Assembly: GCF_000381365.1 (NCBI RefSeq)
Contig: NZ_KB905466.1
Span: 928,693-992,692 of the forward strand
Direction: 5' to 3'
Source of the DNA: Bacteroides salyersiae WAL 10018 = DSM 18765 = JCM 12988
GTDB taxonomy: Bacteria > Bacteroidota > Bacteroidia > Bacteroidales > Bacteroidaceae
DNA: 64,000 bases
In this document: one piece after another, positions 23,976 to 32,553 of the stretch
Layout of the letters: each line of letters opens with the position of its first letter
Position numbering within the stretch: position 1 is the stretch's first letter
The notes under the pieces: generated by a model
Seen by the model: the letters and a program-made list of their open reading frames with translations, nothing else
Told to the model about the DNA's origin: nothing
Databases searched by the model: none
Position numbers and translations under genes: made by a program

Positions 23976-26795
23976 ATGAAACAATTACTTCATGGTTTAT
24001 TTGTTGCAGCCGCAATCGTATGCTGCAGCTTCCAGCAGGTTTTTGCCCAGCAATTGCCTCCTGTTCCTGTAGATCCGAACGTACGTATCGGTAAACTCGA
24101 CAACGGACTAACGTACTATATCCGTAAAAACGCACTTCCGGCAAACCGGGCTGATTTCTACATCGCACAGAAAGTAGGTTCAATCCAGGAAGAAGAAAGC
24201 CAACGGGGTCTTGCCCACTTCCTGGAACATATGTGCTTCAACGGAACGACCCACTTCCCCGGCGATGCCCTGAAACAGTATCTCGAACATATCGGCGTGA
24301 AATTCGGAGAAAACCTGAATGCCTATACTTCAGTTGACGAGACTGTCTACAATATCTCGAACGTCCCTGTCACCATGCCGGGAGCAATCGATTCTTGCCT
24401 TCTAATCCTCCATGACTGGTCTAATGATCTGACTTTGGATCCCAAAGAAATAGACAAGGAACGCGGCGTCATCAATGAAGAATGGCGTACCCGCATGAGC
24501 GCCATGCAACGTATGCAGGAAAAAATGCTCCCGCAGATGTTTGCCGGAACGAAATATGCCACCTGTTTCCCGATCGGTACGATGGATGTAGTAATGAACT
24601 TCAAATATCAAACATTGAGAGATTACTACGAAAAATGGTATCGTCCCGACCTACAGGGCATCGTTGTCGTAGGTGATATCGACGTAGATGCAGTGGAAGC
24701 CAAAATCAAAACAATGTTTGCCGATATCCCGGCACAACCCGATGCAGCCGAACGTATCTATTATCCGGTAAATGACAACAAAGAACCTATCATCATTATC
24801 GAACAAGATAAGGAACAACCTCATATTCAAGTGCTCGTATTCAACAAACACGACGCTACCCCCGACGACCAAAAGGGTAATATGGGATATCTGGTACAAA
24901 ACTATGCTACCAACCTTATCAGCAGTATGCTGAACGCCCGCCTGAACGAATTGACACAAACGGCTAATCCTCCGTTTATCTATGCCGGTACTTTCGAAGG
25001 CGATTTCTTTGTGGCTAAAACGAAAGACGCATTCACCGGTGTAGTCGTTTGTAAAGAAGGCACCGTAGAAGACGGCATCGCCAATCTGTTACGCGAAATG
25101 GAACGTGCCCGTCAATTCGGCTTTACAGAAACAGAATACAACCGTGCCCGTGCCGAATACCTCCGCCAGTTGGAATCCGCTTACAATGAACGTGACAAAC
25201 GTAAAAATGAAGAATACGTAAACGAATACGTTCGCCACTTCCTTGATAAAGAACCGATTCCGGGCATTGAAAACGAATATGCCATCATTAATCAGATCGC
25301 TCCGAATATCCCGGTAGCGGCACTGAATCAAATGATGCAGGCTTTGGTGACAGATACCAACCAGGTAGTTGCCATCTTCGGCCCGGAAAAAGAAGGTATA
25401 CAGATGCCTACTAAAGATGCTGTATTGCAGACTCTGAAAGACGTAAAAGCCGAAAAATTAACGGCTTACGTAGACAAAGTATCCGATGAGCCATTAATGG
25501 CCGAGAAACCCCAAGGCGGAAAAATCATTTCCGAAAAAGAAAATCCTATTTTCGGAACCACCGAGCTGACTCTGTCCAACGGTGTAAAAGTCATCTTAAA
25601 AAAGACAGATTTCAAAGCTGACGAAATTCGTATGAAAGGTACCAGCCTGGGTGGTAGTTCACTGTTCCCCGACTCGGAAATCATCAACATCAAATCACTC
25701 GATGCTATCAGCGCAGGAGGTTTGGGTAATTTCAGCGCAGTAGACCTGGAAAAGGTTTTAGCCGGAAAGAAAGCATCCGTCAACTACGGTATCGGCGATA
25801 AGACAGAGAACGTAACCGGTAGCTGTTCTCCTAAAGACCTTGAAACTATGTTGCAGCTCACTTATCTCACCTTCACTGCCCCACGCAGAGACGATGACGC
25901 TTTTGCTTCTTACAAAAACCGCAATAAAGCTGCCCTCCAAAATCAGGAACTCAATCCGAATGTGGCATTTGGCGACTCCATACAGGCTGCCATCTATATG
26001 CACCATCCGAGAGCTATCCGCATGAAATCCGATATGATCGACAAAATCGATTATGACAAACTCATGGAAATGTACAAAGACCGCTATAAAGATGCAAGCG
26101 ACTTTACATTCATTTTCGTTGGGAACATCGACATTGCAAAAGACAAAGACCTCATTGCCGAGTATCTGGGTGCCCTCCCTGCCATCAACCGCAAAGAGAC
26201 ATTCAGAGACACCAAACTGGAAATGCGTAAGGGTACTTACAAGAATGAATTCATCAAACAGCAGGAAACGCCGAAATCATCCGTGTTCGTGGTTTACAAC
26301 GGTAAATGCAAATACAATCAGAAGAATAACATCCTGATGAGCATGACCAGCCAGATCCTTGATTTGGTATACACAGAGAAAGTCCGCGAAGAGGAAGGCG
26401 GCACATACGGAGTATATGTAGGCGGCAGTCTTTCTAAATATCCGAAAGAGACAGCGCTCCTGCAAATTATCTTCGACACGGCTCCCGACAAAAAAGACAA
26501 GCTGATGAAAATAATCTTTGCCGAAGCTGAAAATCTTGCCAAAGCAGGTCCGTCGGATGCCAATCTTAAAAAGGTAAAAGAATATATGTTGAAAAAGCAT
26601 ACCGAAGATTTGAAAGAAAACAGATTCTGGCTGGGTAGCATCGACGAATATATCTTCACCGGAGTAGATATGATAAAGGACTATGAAAATCTGGTCAACA
26701 GCATCACAGCAAAAGAAGTCCAGAAATTTGCCGATGATTTGATGAAACAGAAGAACGAAGTAGAAGTCACGATGGTTAGCCCTGAAAAGAAATGA
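23976..26795 (+). CDS. M16 family zinc peptidase (insulinase-like)
   Basis: 939 residues, the two-lobe form typical of Bacteroidota. A signal peptide (about residues 1-26, ending VFAQ) sends it to the periplasm. The zinc motif H-x-x-E-H is in LAHFLEHMCFNGT near residue 80, with the third ligand glutamate in INEEWRTR near 165. The second half (from about 515) repeats the fold without the metal site, as usual. It would degrade peptides in the periplasm. It overlaps the next gene by 4 bp (ATGA at 26792), so it is translationally coupled to a DUF5687 membrane protein. Confidence 0.93.
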   Translation: MKQLLHGLFVAAAIVCCSFQQVFAQQLPPVPVDPNVRIGKLDNGLTYYIRKNALPANRADFYIAQKVGSIQEEESQRGLAHFLEHMCFNGTTHFPGDALKQYLEHIGVKFGENLNAYTSVDETVYNISNVPVTMPGAIDSCLLILHDWSNDLTLDPKEIDKERGVINEEWRTRMSAMQRMQEKMLPQMFAGTKYATCFPIGTMDVVMNFKYQTLRDYYEKWYRPDLQGIVVVGDIDVDAVEAKIKTMFADIPAQPDAAERIYYPVNDNKEPIIIIEQDKEQPHIQVLVFNKHDATPDDQKGNMGYLVQNYATNLISSMLNARLNELTQTANPPFIYAGTFEGDFFVAKTKDAFTGVVVCKEGTVEDGIANLLREMERARQFGFTETEYNRARAEYLRQLESAYNERDKRKNEEYVNEYVRHFLDKEPIPGIENEYAIINQIAPNIPVAALNQMMQALVTDTNQVVAIFGPEKEGIQMPTKDAVLQTLKDVKAEKLTAYVDKVSDEPLMAEKPQGGKIISEKENPIFGTTELTLSNGVKVILKKTDFKADEIRMKGTSLGGSSLFPDSEIINIKSLDAISAGGLGNFSAVDLEKVLAGKKASVNYGIGDKTENVTGSCSPKDLETMLQLTYLTFTAPRRDDDAFASYKNRNKAALQNQELNPNVAFGDSIQAAIYMHHPRAIRMKSDMIDKIDYDKLMEMYKDRYKDASDFTFIFVGNIDIAKDKDLIAEYLGALPAINRKETFRDTKLEMRKGTYKNEFIKQQETPKSSVFVVYNGKCKYNQKNNILMSMTSQILDLVYTEKVREEEGGTYGVYVGGSLSKYPKETALLQIIFDTAPDKKDKLMKIIFAEAENLAKAGPSDANLKKVKEYMLKKHTEDLKENRFWLGSIDEYIFTGVDMIKDYENLVNSITAKEVQKFADDLMKQKNEVEVTMVSPEKK

Positions 26796-28279
26796 TGCTT
26801 TTTAACGAATTGCGCAAACACGGTAAACTGGCTGCCAAGCGGCACCCGATGTACGATAAAAACCGGTTCGGAAAATACGCCATGTATGCCATGGCGGTTT
26901 TCTGGGCAGCGTATCTGATCTTCTTCGGAACCACTTTCGCTTTTGCATTCGATACGAATAGCATGGAGCCTTACCACATCATGAACAGTGGTCTGGTATT
27001 TGTCCTTGCACTCGATTTCATATTGCGCTTTCCGCTACAAAAGACCCCGACACAGGAGGTAAAACCTTACCTCCTGATGCCGGTCAGGCGGAACAGGGTA
27101 ATTGATTTCTTATTGATCCGTTCCGGACTGAGCAGCTACAATCTTATCTGGCTCTTCATGTTCGCACCATTCGCTATCATCACCATTCCGAAATTCTTCG
27201 GGCTTTGGGGAGTTCTCACCTATTGTGCCGGTATCTGGCTGCTAATGGTCTTCAACAACTATTGGTTTCTGTTGTGCCGCACACTGATCAGTGAACGAAT
27301 CTGGTGGGTACTGTTGCCTTTGGCCGTATATGGAGGCATTGCCGCCGCCATTTTCATTCCCGAAGACAAGAGCGTGGTTGCCAACTTATTCATTGATCTG
27401 GGCGAAGGATACATCGAAGGGAATTTATTGGCTTTCATCGGTACATTAGCGGCAATCGCCCTCATGTGGCTTATCAACCGGAAACTGATGGCAGGCCTGG
27501 TGTATGCAGAACTGAACAAAGTGGAAGACACGAAAGTCAATGCTTCCGAATACAAGTTCTTCGAAAAATACGGAGAAGTAGGCGAATATATGCGTCTGGA
27601 ACTAAAAATGTTGCTGCGCAACAAGGTTTGCAAAAACTCGCTCCGAATGGGCATTCTGGTCGTAATAGCTTTCAGCCTGTTACTGAGTTTCACCGAAGTA
27701 TACGACGGTACAGGTATGAAAAACTTTATTACAGTTTACAATTTCGCCATTTTCGGAATTCTCTTCCTATTGCAAATTATGAGTTACGAAGGTAATTACA
27801 TCGATGGGCTTATGAGTCGTAAAGAGTCTATCTATACCTTACTCCGTGCCAAATACATACTATACAGTATCGGTATTCTCATTCCTCTCATCCTGACGAT
27901 ACCGGCAATGGCCATGGGTAAAATCAGTGTACTGACTTCCATCTCATGGGCAGTGTTTACCATCGGCTGTATCTACTTTTGCCTGTTCCAACTTGCTGTT
28001 TACAACACCAAAACGATACCCTTGAATGCCAAAATCACCGGCCGGCAAAACTCCGGTTCAGGATTGCAAAGTCTGATTAGCGGCGCCACTTTCGGTATCC
28101 CATTGCTACTTTATGCCTTGCTCAAAATTTGGTTGGGAGAGACTACGACTTCATGGGTGTTGCTCGTTATCGGACTGGGATTCATTCTCACTTCGCGCAT
28201 ATGGCTGAAGAATGTATACAACCGGTTTATGAAACGCCGTTACAAAAACATGGAGGGGTTCAGAGACAGTAGACAGTAG
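26792..28279 (+). CDS. DUF5687 membrane protein, likely ABC permease
   Basis: 495 residues with about ten to twelve hydrophobic segments and no signal peptide. The N-terminus NELRKHGKLAAKRHPMYDKN and the paired GYxxxL-type segments match DUF5687, found in Bacteroidota next to ABC ATPases. It starts inside the stop of the M16 peptidase gene (ATGA). The ABC ATPase gene follows after 149 bp that hold an inverted repeat. I take it as the membrane half of an exporter whose ATPase is 28429-29190. The substrate is unknown. Confidence 0.8.
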   Translation: MMLFNELRKHGKLAAKRHPMYDKNRFGKYAMYAMAVFWAAYLIFFGTTFAFAFDTNSMEPYHIMNSGLVFVLALDFILRFPLQKTPTQEVKPYLLMPVRRNRVIDFLLIRSGLSSYNLIWLFMFAPFAIITIPKFFGLWGVLTYCAGIWLLMVFNNYWFLLCRTLISERIWWVLLPLAVYGGIAAAIFIPEDKSVVANLFIDLGEGYIEGNLLAFIGTLAAIALMWLINRKLMAGLVYAELNKVEDTKVNASEYKFFEKYGEVGEYMRLELKMLLRNKVCKNSLRMGILVVIAFSLLLSFTEVYDGTGMKNFITVYNFAIFGILFLLQIMSYEGNYIDGLMSRKESIYTLLRAKYILYSIGILIPLILTIPAMAMGKISVLTSISWAVFTIGCIYFCLFQLAVYNTKTIPLNAKITGRQNSGSGLQSLISGATFGIPLLLYALLKIWLGETTTSWVLLVIGLGFILTSRIWLKNVYNRFMKRRYKNMEGFRDSRQ

Positions 28280-28281
28280 GA

Positions 28282-28424
28282 GATTTATGATTTATGAATT
28301 ATGAATTAATTAGTGGAATGTAAATTCCGGTGATGCCTAATAATAATTTTCCGAACCATAAATCATAATTCATAAATCATAAATCCTTTAACTCATCAAT
28401 CATAAATCTTAATTCATAAATCAT
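28282..28424. repeat. AT-rich inverted repeat between DUF5687 and ABC ATPase genes
   Basis: 28282-28303 and 28364-28385 are perfect 22-bp inverted copies with a 60-base loop. A further degenerate copy lies at 28401-28424. The units are ATTCATAAATC and CATAATTC words, also seen at 4873-4902. It could form a long hairpin in RNA, or be a dispersed intergenic repeat. Confidence 0.6.
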
Positions 28425-28428
28425 CAAT

Positions 28429-29190
28429 ATGATTACCATAAATAAACTTCAAAAAAACTTTGGTGAAAAAAAGGCTGTAGATATCGAGAGCTACATGATC
28501 GATCAGGGAGACATGCTTGGCCTGGTAGGTAACAACGGAGCCGGTAAAACCACCCTCTTTCGCTTGATACTGGATTTGCTAAAGGCAGATGCAGGAAATG
28601 TAACGATCAATGATGTAGATGTCAGCAAAAGTGAGGAATGGAAAAAATTCACGGGTGCTTTCATTGACGACGGATTTCTGATAGATTACCTGACGCCTGA
28701 AGAATATTTCTACTTCATCGGTAAAATGTATGGATTGAAAAAAGAAGAAGTAGAGGAACGTTTAAAGCCATTCGAACGTTTTATGAACGGAGAGGTGACC
28801 GGACAAAAGAAACTGATCCGTAACTTCTCAGCCGGAAATAAACAGAAAATCGGTATTATCTCGGCAATGCTCCATTATCCGCAGTTGCTCATTCTGGACG
28901 AACCGTTCAACTTCCTCGATCCGAGTTCACAATCCGTCATCAAACATTTACTGAAAAAATACAACGAAGAGCACAATGCTACGGTTATTATTTCCAGCCA
29001 TAATCTCAACCACACGGTAGATGTATGTCCACGTATCGCTCTGCTCGAACATGGTACCATTATCCGTGACATCCGGAATGAAAATAATTCGGCCGAAAAA
29101 GAACTCGAGGATTATTTCAATGTCGACGTGGAAGAATTTACTCCGGAAGAAAATATTCCGGAACAGGAGGTAGAAGAACCGAGAGAATAA
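28429..29190 (+). CDS. ABC transporter ATP-binding protein
   Basis: 253 residues. Walker A GNNGAGKTT near residue 38, signature NFSAGNKQKIGI near 127, Walker B LLILDEPFNFLDP near 150 and H-loop ISSHNLNH near 188 are all present, so the ATPase should be active. It belongs with the DUF5687 protein upstream as a presumed exporter. The acidic tail EEFTPEENIPEQEVEEPRE is extra. A short intergenic repeat follows the stop. Confidence 0.88.
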   Translation: MITINKLQKNFGEKKAVDIESYMIDQGDMLGLVGNNGAGKTTLFRLILDLLKADAGNVTINDVDVSKSEEWKKFTGAFIDDGFLIDYLTPEEYFYFIGKMYGLKKEEVEERLKPFERFMNGEVTGQKKLIRNFSAGNKQKIGIISAMLHYPQLLILDEPFNFLDPSSQSVIKHLLKKYNEEHNATVIISSHNLNHTVDVCPRIALLEHGTIIRDIRNENNSAEKELEDYFNVDVEEFTPEENIPEQEVEEPRE

Positions 29191-29210
29191 TTTTTCAATG
29201 TGATAATATG

Positions 29211-29225
29211 CCAATGTGCCAATTA
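29211..29225 (+). repeat. Short intergenic repeat after the ABC ATPase gene
   Basis: CCAATGTGCCAATTA, shared (14 bases) with 22852-22865. Confidence 0.45.
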
Positions 29226-29310
29226 GTTGTGTTATAATGACAGAATTCAAAATTAAGAAAACAGGCTAATTGACGGCATTATGGCAATGGAATACAAAAA
29301 ACGGGAAAAG

Positions 29311-29823
29311 ATGAGAAAAAACTTTTTATATATTCCGGTAATATTGGGACTGATATTCAGTCTCAGTTCCTGCCGTTCAGTTGCCCCCAGATTGGATTAT
29401 AAGACATTAGCACGTGCTTCTGTCCGTTTGGGCATAGACATTCGTCTGGAAGATAATCACAAACTCTATCTGGAAGCGGCCGAATGGATCGGCGTCCCTT
29501 ACCGCACAGGAGGAGATTCGAAACGGGGGACCGATTGTTCCGGATTTACCAGCCATATATATAAAAAAGTATACCACACGAAACTGTCCCGCAGTACGGA
29601 CGGACAAAAGAAAGAGAGTAATAAGGTGGCAAAACGCAACTTGCGGGAAGGCGATTTGGTCTTTTTCACCAGCAACCGCTCCGGAAAGAAGGTAGCCCAT
29701 GTAGGCATCTATCTGAAAGAAGGCAAATTCATTCATGCCAGTACTACCCGGGGTGTGATTGTAAGCCAACTGAATGAGCCCTACTACACAAAGCACTGGA
29801 TTTCCGGCGGACGAACACGTTAA
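29311..29823 (+). CDS. NlpC/P60 (C40) lipoprotein peptidase
   Basis: 170 residues from the ATG at 29311, chosen because it gives a normal lipoprotein signal MRKNFLYIPVILGLIFSLSSC; a start at 29281 would add ten residues. The C40 domain has the catalytic cysteine in GTDCSGFTSH, histidine in VAHVGIYL and a third polar residue in FIHAST. Such enzymes cleave peptide stems of peptidoglycan. It lies 90-120 bp after the ABC ATPase and 19 bp before the TraB-like gene. Confidence 0.88.
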   Translation: MRKNFLYIPVILGLIFSLSSCRSVAPRLDYKTLARASVRLGIDIRLEDNHKLYLEAAEWIGVPYRTGGDSKRGTDCSGFTSHIYKKVYHTKLSRSTDGQKKESNKVAKRNLREGDLVFFTSNRSGKKVAHVGIYLKEGKFIHASTTRGVIVSQLNEPYYTKHWISGGRTR

Positions 29824-29842
29824 TAATAAAAAACAATTCATT

Positions 29843-30721
29843 ATGAAAAAGTATTTGGGAACACTTCTTTTATTTTGCGTTGCAATCAGTACAAATGCAC
29901 AGTTATTATGGAGAATATCCGGCAACGGGTTGACAGAGCCTTCTTACATTATGGGAACGCATCATCTTGCTTCACTCAGCATCAAAGACAGCATCCAGGG
30001 ATTACAGGCAGCACTCGACCATACCCGGCAGGTATACGGCGAATTGAAAATGAGCGAAATGCAAGATCAGACCAAAGCTGCTGCTCTATTGCAGAAATAT
30101 ATGACGACAGAAACGGATACGACTTTCAAGTCGCTCTTCACTGACGAAGAATACGAGCTGATCAACAAATGTTCGAAAGAAAACCTGATGTTTGATATTG
30201 CCATGTTACCAAAAGTCAAACCGGCTTTTCTCAGCAACAATCTGATAGTTATCCTTTATATGAAACATGTCGGCGGATTCAATCCGCAGGAGCAACTGGA
30301 TACCTATTTCCAGACACAGGCAACTGAAAAAGGGAAAAAGACAGAGGGCTTGGAAACGATGGACTTCCAGATGGATCTGCTTTACAACCAATCTTCTCTT
30401 AAGCGCCAGGCCGAAACATTGCTCTGTTTTATAAACAACATCGATGAAAACATCGAACTGACTAAAAAGCTCACTTCGGCTTACATGACACAAGATTTGG
30501 CCGCCATGGAGAAAATCTCCGACGGAGAACTTTGCAGCATGACCCCACAGGAAAAAACAAATATGATCGATAACCGAAACCAAAAATGGGTAAAGGCGTT
30601 ACCGGAAATCATGAAAACAGCGCCGACCTTTATCGCTGTCGGCGCCTTGCACCTGCCGGGAGAAAACGGAGTCCTAAACCTGTTGAAAAAGCAGGGCTAC
30701 GCGGTTGATCCAGTAAAATAA
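29843..30721 (+). CDS. TraB/GumN family protein
   Basis: 292 residues from the ATG at 29843, which gives a signal peptide MKKYLGTLLLFCVAISTNAQ. The N-terminal motif YIMGTHHLAS and the C-terminal FIAVGALHLPGENG are the two G-x-x-H blocks of the TraB/PrgY (Tiki-like) superfamily, thought to be metal-dependent peptidases. It is likely periplasmic. It is the last gene of the 24-30.7 kb block and is followed by a strong hairpin terminator. The substrate is unknown. Confidence 0.85.
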   Translation: MKKYLGTLLLFCVAISTNAQLLWRISGNGLTEPSYIMGTHHLASLSIKDSIQGLQAALDHTRQVYGELKMSEMQDQTKAAALLQKYMTTETDTTFKSLFTDEEYELINKCSKENLMFDIAMLPKVKPAFLSNNLIVILYMKHVGGFNPQEQLDTYFQTQATEKGKKTEGLETMDFQMDLLYNQSSLKRQAETLLCFINNIDENIELTKKLTSAYMTQDLAAMEKISDGELCSMTPQEKTNMIDNRNQKWVKALPEIMKTAPTFIAVGALHLPGENGVLNLLKKQGYAVDPVK

Positions 30722-30747
30722 CCAATTGATTTTCAAAGCATAAAGAG

Positions 30748-30836
30748 ATATATACTCTTACCTGCCAAAAGTATATATTTCTAAGGGGTAATAGTGTATA
30801 CTTTCGACCGATAAAAGTATACACTATTATTTTTTC
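30748..30836 (+). terminator. Tandem hairpins with terminator after the TraB-like gene
   Basis: A first hairpin ATATATACT (30748-30756) with AGTATATAT (30770-30778) is followed by a strong 16-bp perfect stem, 30789-30804 with 30814-30829, then a run of T. Both share an AGTATAnA core. The second is a clear intrinsic terminator. Confidence 0.8.
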
Positions 30837-30872
30837 TAATTCCCCCCTCAAATCATATTATATAAAAGCATT

Positions 30873-30904
30873 TTTGTTTTCATAACTATCCTTTCGTATC
30901 TTTG
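30873..30904 (+). promoter_or_regulatory. Promoter of the HAD hydrolase gene
   Basis: TTTG at 30873-30876 and TATCTTTG at 30897-30904 with a 20-bp spacer: a textbook Bacteroides promoter. The ATG is only 16 bp further on, so the leader is very short. Confidence 0.65.
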
Positions 30905-30920
30905 CCAAAAATTCCGGCAA

Positions 30921-31577
30921 ATGAAATACACGACTTACTTATTCGATTTTGACTATACACTCGCCGATTCATCCCGAGGCATTGTTATTTGTTTCCGCAA
31001 TGTACTCCAACGACACGGCTATAAAGACATCACCGATACAGCTATCAAACGTACCATAGGCAAAACCCTCGAGGATTCGTTCAGTATTCTGACCGGAATT
31101 ACAGATATGGAGCAACTGATCGCCTTGAAAGAGGAGTATTCCGAAGAAGAAAATCAGCACATGAACCGGAATACCCGCCTTTTTACAGATACCCTCCCTA
31201 CCTTGCATAAACTAAGGCGACAAGGGGCACGTATCGGAATCATATCCACCAAAAACCGTTTCCGTATTGAAGAATTCATGAAAATGCATCTTCCCCAAGG
31301 ATGGTTCGACATCATTATCGGAATGGAAGACGTAAGTCGTGCCAAGCCCGATCCGGAAGGTTTGTTACTTGCCATCGAAAAGCTGAAAGTGTCTCCGGAA
31401 GAAACTCTGTATATCGGAGACAGTACCGTAGACGCCCAAACCGCCGTTTCGGCAGGAGTCTGTTTTGCCGGGATAACAAGCGGAATGACGAAATTCGGAG
31501 AACTGGCCCAATACCCACATGTCAGCATCATCAGTAATCTTAAAGAGCTGGTATCCCCACCCCCAAAATACGGATAA
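30921..31577 (+). CDS. HAD hydrolase, phosphoglycolate phosphatase-like
   Basis: 218 residues. Motif I is YLFDFDYTLADSS, motif II ISTKNRF, the lysine in RAKPDPEGL and motif IV YIGDSTVDAQTA, so the catalytic aspartates are intact. The small cap domain is of the helical type (gph/PpaX group). It would hydrolyse a small phosphorylated substrate. It is monocistronic, with its own promoter and about 220 bp before rplU. The family is too broad to name the substrate. Confidence 0.85.
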   Translation: MKYTTYLFDFDYTLADSSRGIVICFRNVLQRHGYKDITDTAIKRTIGKTLEDSFSILTGITDMEQLIALKEEYSEEENQHMNRNTRLFTDTLPTLHKLRRQGARIGIISTKNRFRIEEFMKMHLPQGWFDIIIGMEDVSRAKPDPEGLLLAIEKLKVSPEETLYIGDSTVDAQTAVSAGVCFAGITSGMTKFGELAQYPHVSIISNLKELVSPPPKYG

Positions 31578-31701
31578 TCAGAATTCCAACGACCGTCTTC
31601 AAAGACATCTATTAATCATAAAGCGAGAACGAAAAAATAAGCTTTTAAAGCAGTTCTCAAAAAATAAAGAAGAAATATTTGCCTGAAAAGAATAAAAACA
31701 G

Positions 31702-31799
31702 TACTTTTGTGGCCGATTATTCCGCACCGGGTTCAACAAAGTGTTCTCTAAGTGATTAAAGACCACCCGACGGAGCTAACTTATACATTTATATATAAG
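31702..31799 (+). promoter_or_regulatory. rplU promoter and structured leader
   Basis: TACTTTTG at 31702-31709 is a -7 box, about 90 bp before the start codon. The leader can fold: CCG (31722-31724) with CGG (31771-31773) and CGGGT (31728-31732) with ACCCG (31765-31769). Ribosomal protein operons often autoregulate through such leaders; here that is a suggestion only. Confidence 0.4.
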
Positions 31800-32117
31800 A
31801 TGTACGCAATTGTAGAAATTAACGGTCAGCAATTCAAAGCAGAAGCTGGCAAAAAACTGTTTGTACACCACATTCAAAATGCAGAAAACGGTGCAACAGT
31901 AGAATTTGACAAAGTTCTTTTGGTAGACAAAGACGGCAACATCACTGTAGGTGTTCCTACTGTAGAAGGTGCAAAAGTTGTTTGCCAGATTGTTTCAAGC
32001 CTGGTTAAAGGTGACAAAGAGCTTGTTTTCCACAAGAAAAGAAGAAAAGGTCACAGAAAACTGAACGGTCACCGTCAACAGTTTACAGAGTTAACAATTA
32101 CAGAAGTAGTAGCTTAA
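31800..32117 (+). CDS. rplU: 50S ribosomal protein L21
   Basis: 105 residues from the ATG at 31800; a longer frame from 31752 would add 16 unrelated residues and is rejected. The start [19 protein letters not shown] and the end [21 protein letters not shown] are the L21 signature. It binds 23S rRNA in the large subunit. rpmA follows 21 bp downstream, the usual pair. Confidence 0.98.
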   Translation: MYAIVEINGQQFKAEAGKKLFVHHIQNAENGATVEFDKVLLVDKDGNITVGVPTVEGAKVVCQIVSSLVKGDKELVFHKKRRKGHRKLNGHRQQFTELTITEVVA

Positions 32118-32138
32118 TCAATTAAAAAGTAAAAAGAA

Positions 32139-32408
32139 ATGGCTCATAAAAAAGGTGTCGGTAGTTCTAAGAACGGCCGCGAATCACACAGCAAGAGATT
32201 AGGCGTTAAGATATTTGGTGGCGAAACTTGCAAAGCAGGTAACATCATCGTTCGTCAAAGAGGTACTGAATTCCACCCGGGTAATAACATGGGTATGGGT
32301 AAGGACCACACTCTTTTCGCTTTAGTAGATGGAACAGTTAGTTTCAAAGTAACCAAAGAAGATAGAAGATACGTATCTATCATCCCGGCTGAAGCAACAG
32401 AAGCATAA
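32139..32408 (+). CDS. rpmA: 50S ribosomal protein L27
   Basis: 89 residues. The N-terminus [19 protein letters not shown] is the tail that reaches the peptidyl-transferase centre, and [19 protein letters not shown] is the core signature. It is cotranscribed with rplU and ended by a terminator at 32436-32474. There is no Firmicutes-type cleavable extension. Confidence 0.98.
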   Translation: MAHKKGVGSSKNGRESHSKRLGVKIFGGETCKAGNIIVRQRGTEFHPGNNMGMGKDHTLFALVDGTVSFKVTKEDRRYVSIIPAEATEA

Positions 32409-32435
32409 GCTTCGGGCATAACCATATTGAAAAAC

Positions 32436-32474
32436 GGAGATGTAATCCAAGTGATTGCATCTCCTTTCTTTTTT
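32436..32474 (+). terminator. Terminator of rplU-rpmA
   Basis: Stem GGAGATGTAATC (32436-32447) with GATTGCATCTCC (32453-32464), one G-U pair, loop CAAGT, followed by a T-rich run. Confidence 0.85.
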
Positions 32475-32508
32475 ACATCCTAAAGAGCCGCATCTCTGTA
32501 TTTTTATT

Positions 32509-32516
32509 TATCTTTG
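32509..32516 (+). promoter_or_regulatory. -7 box for serS
   Basis: TATCTTTG, 37 bp before the serS start codon. Confidence 0.6.
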
Positions 32517-32553
32517 TACCCTCAAAGAGAAATGTTCATAAAAAAGTATTGAT

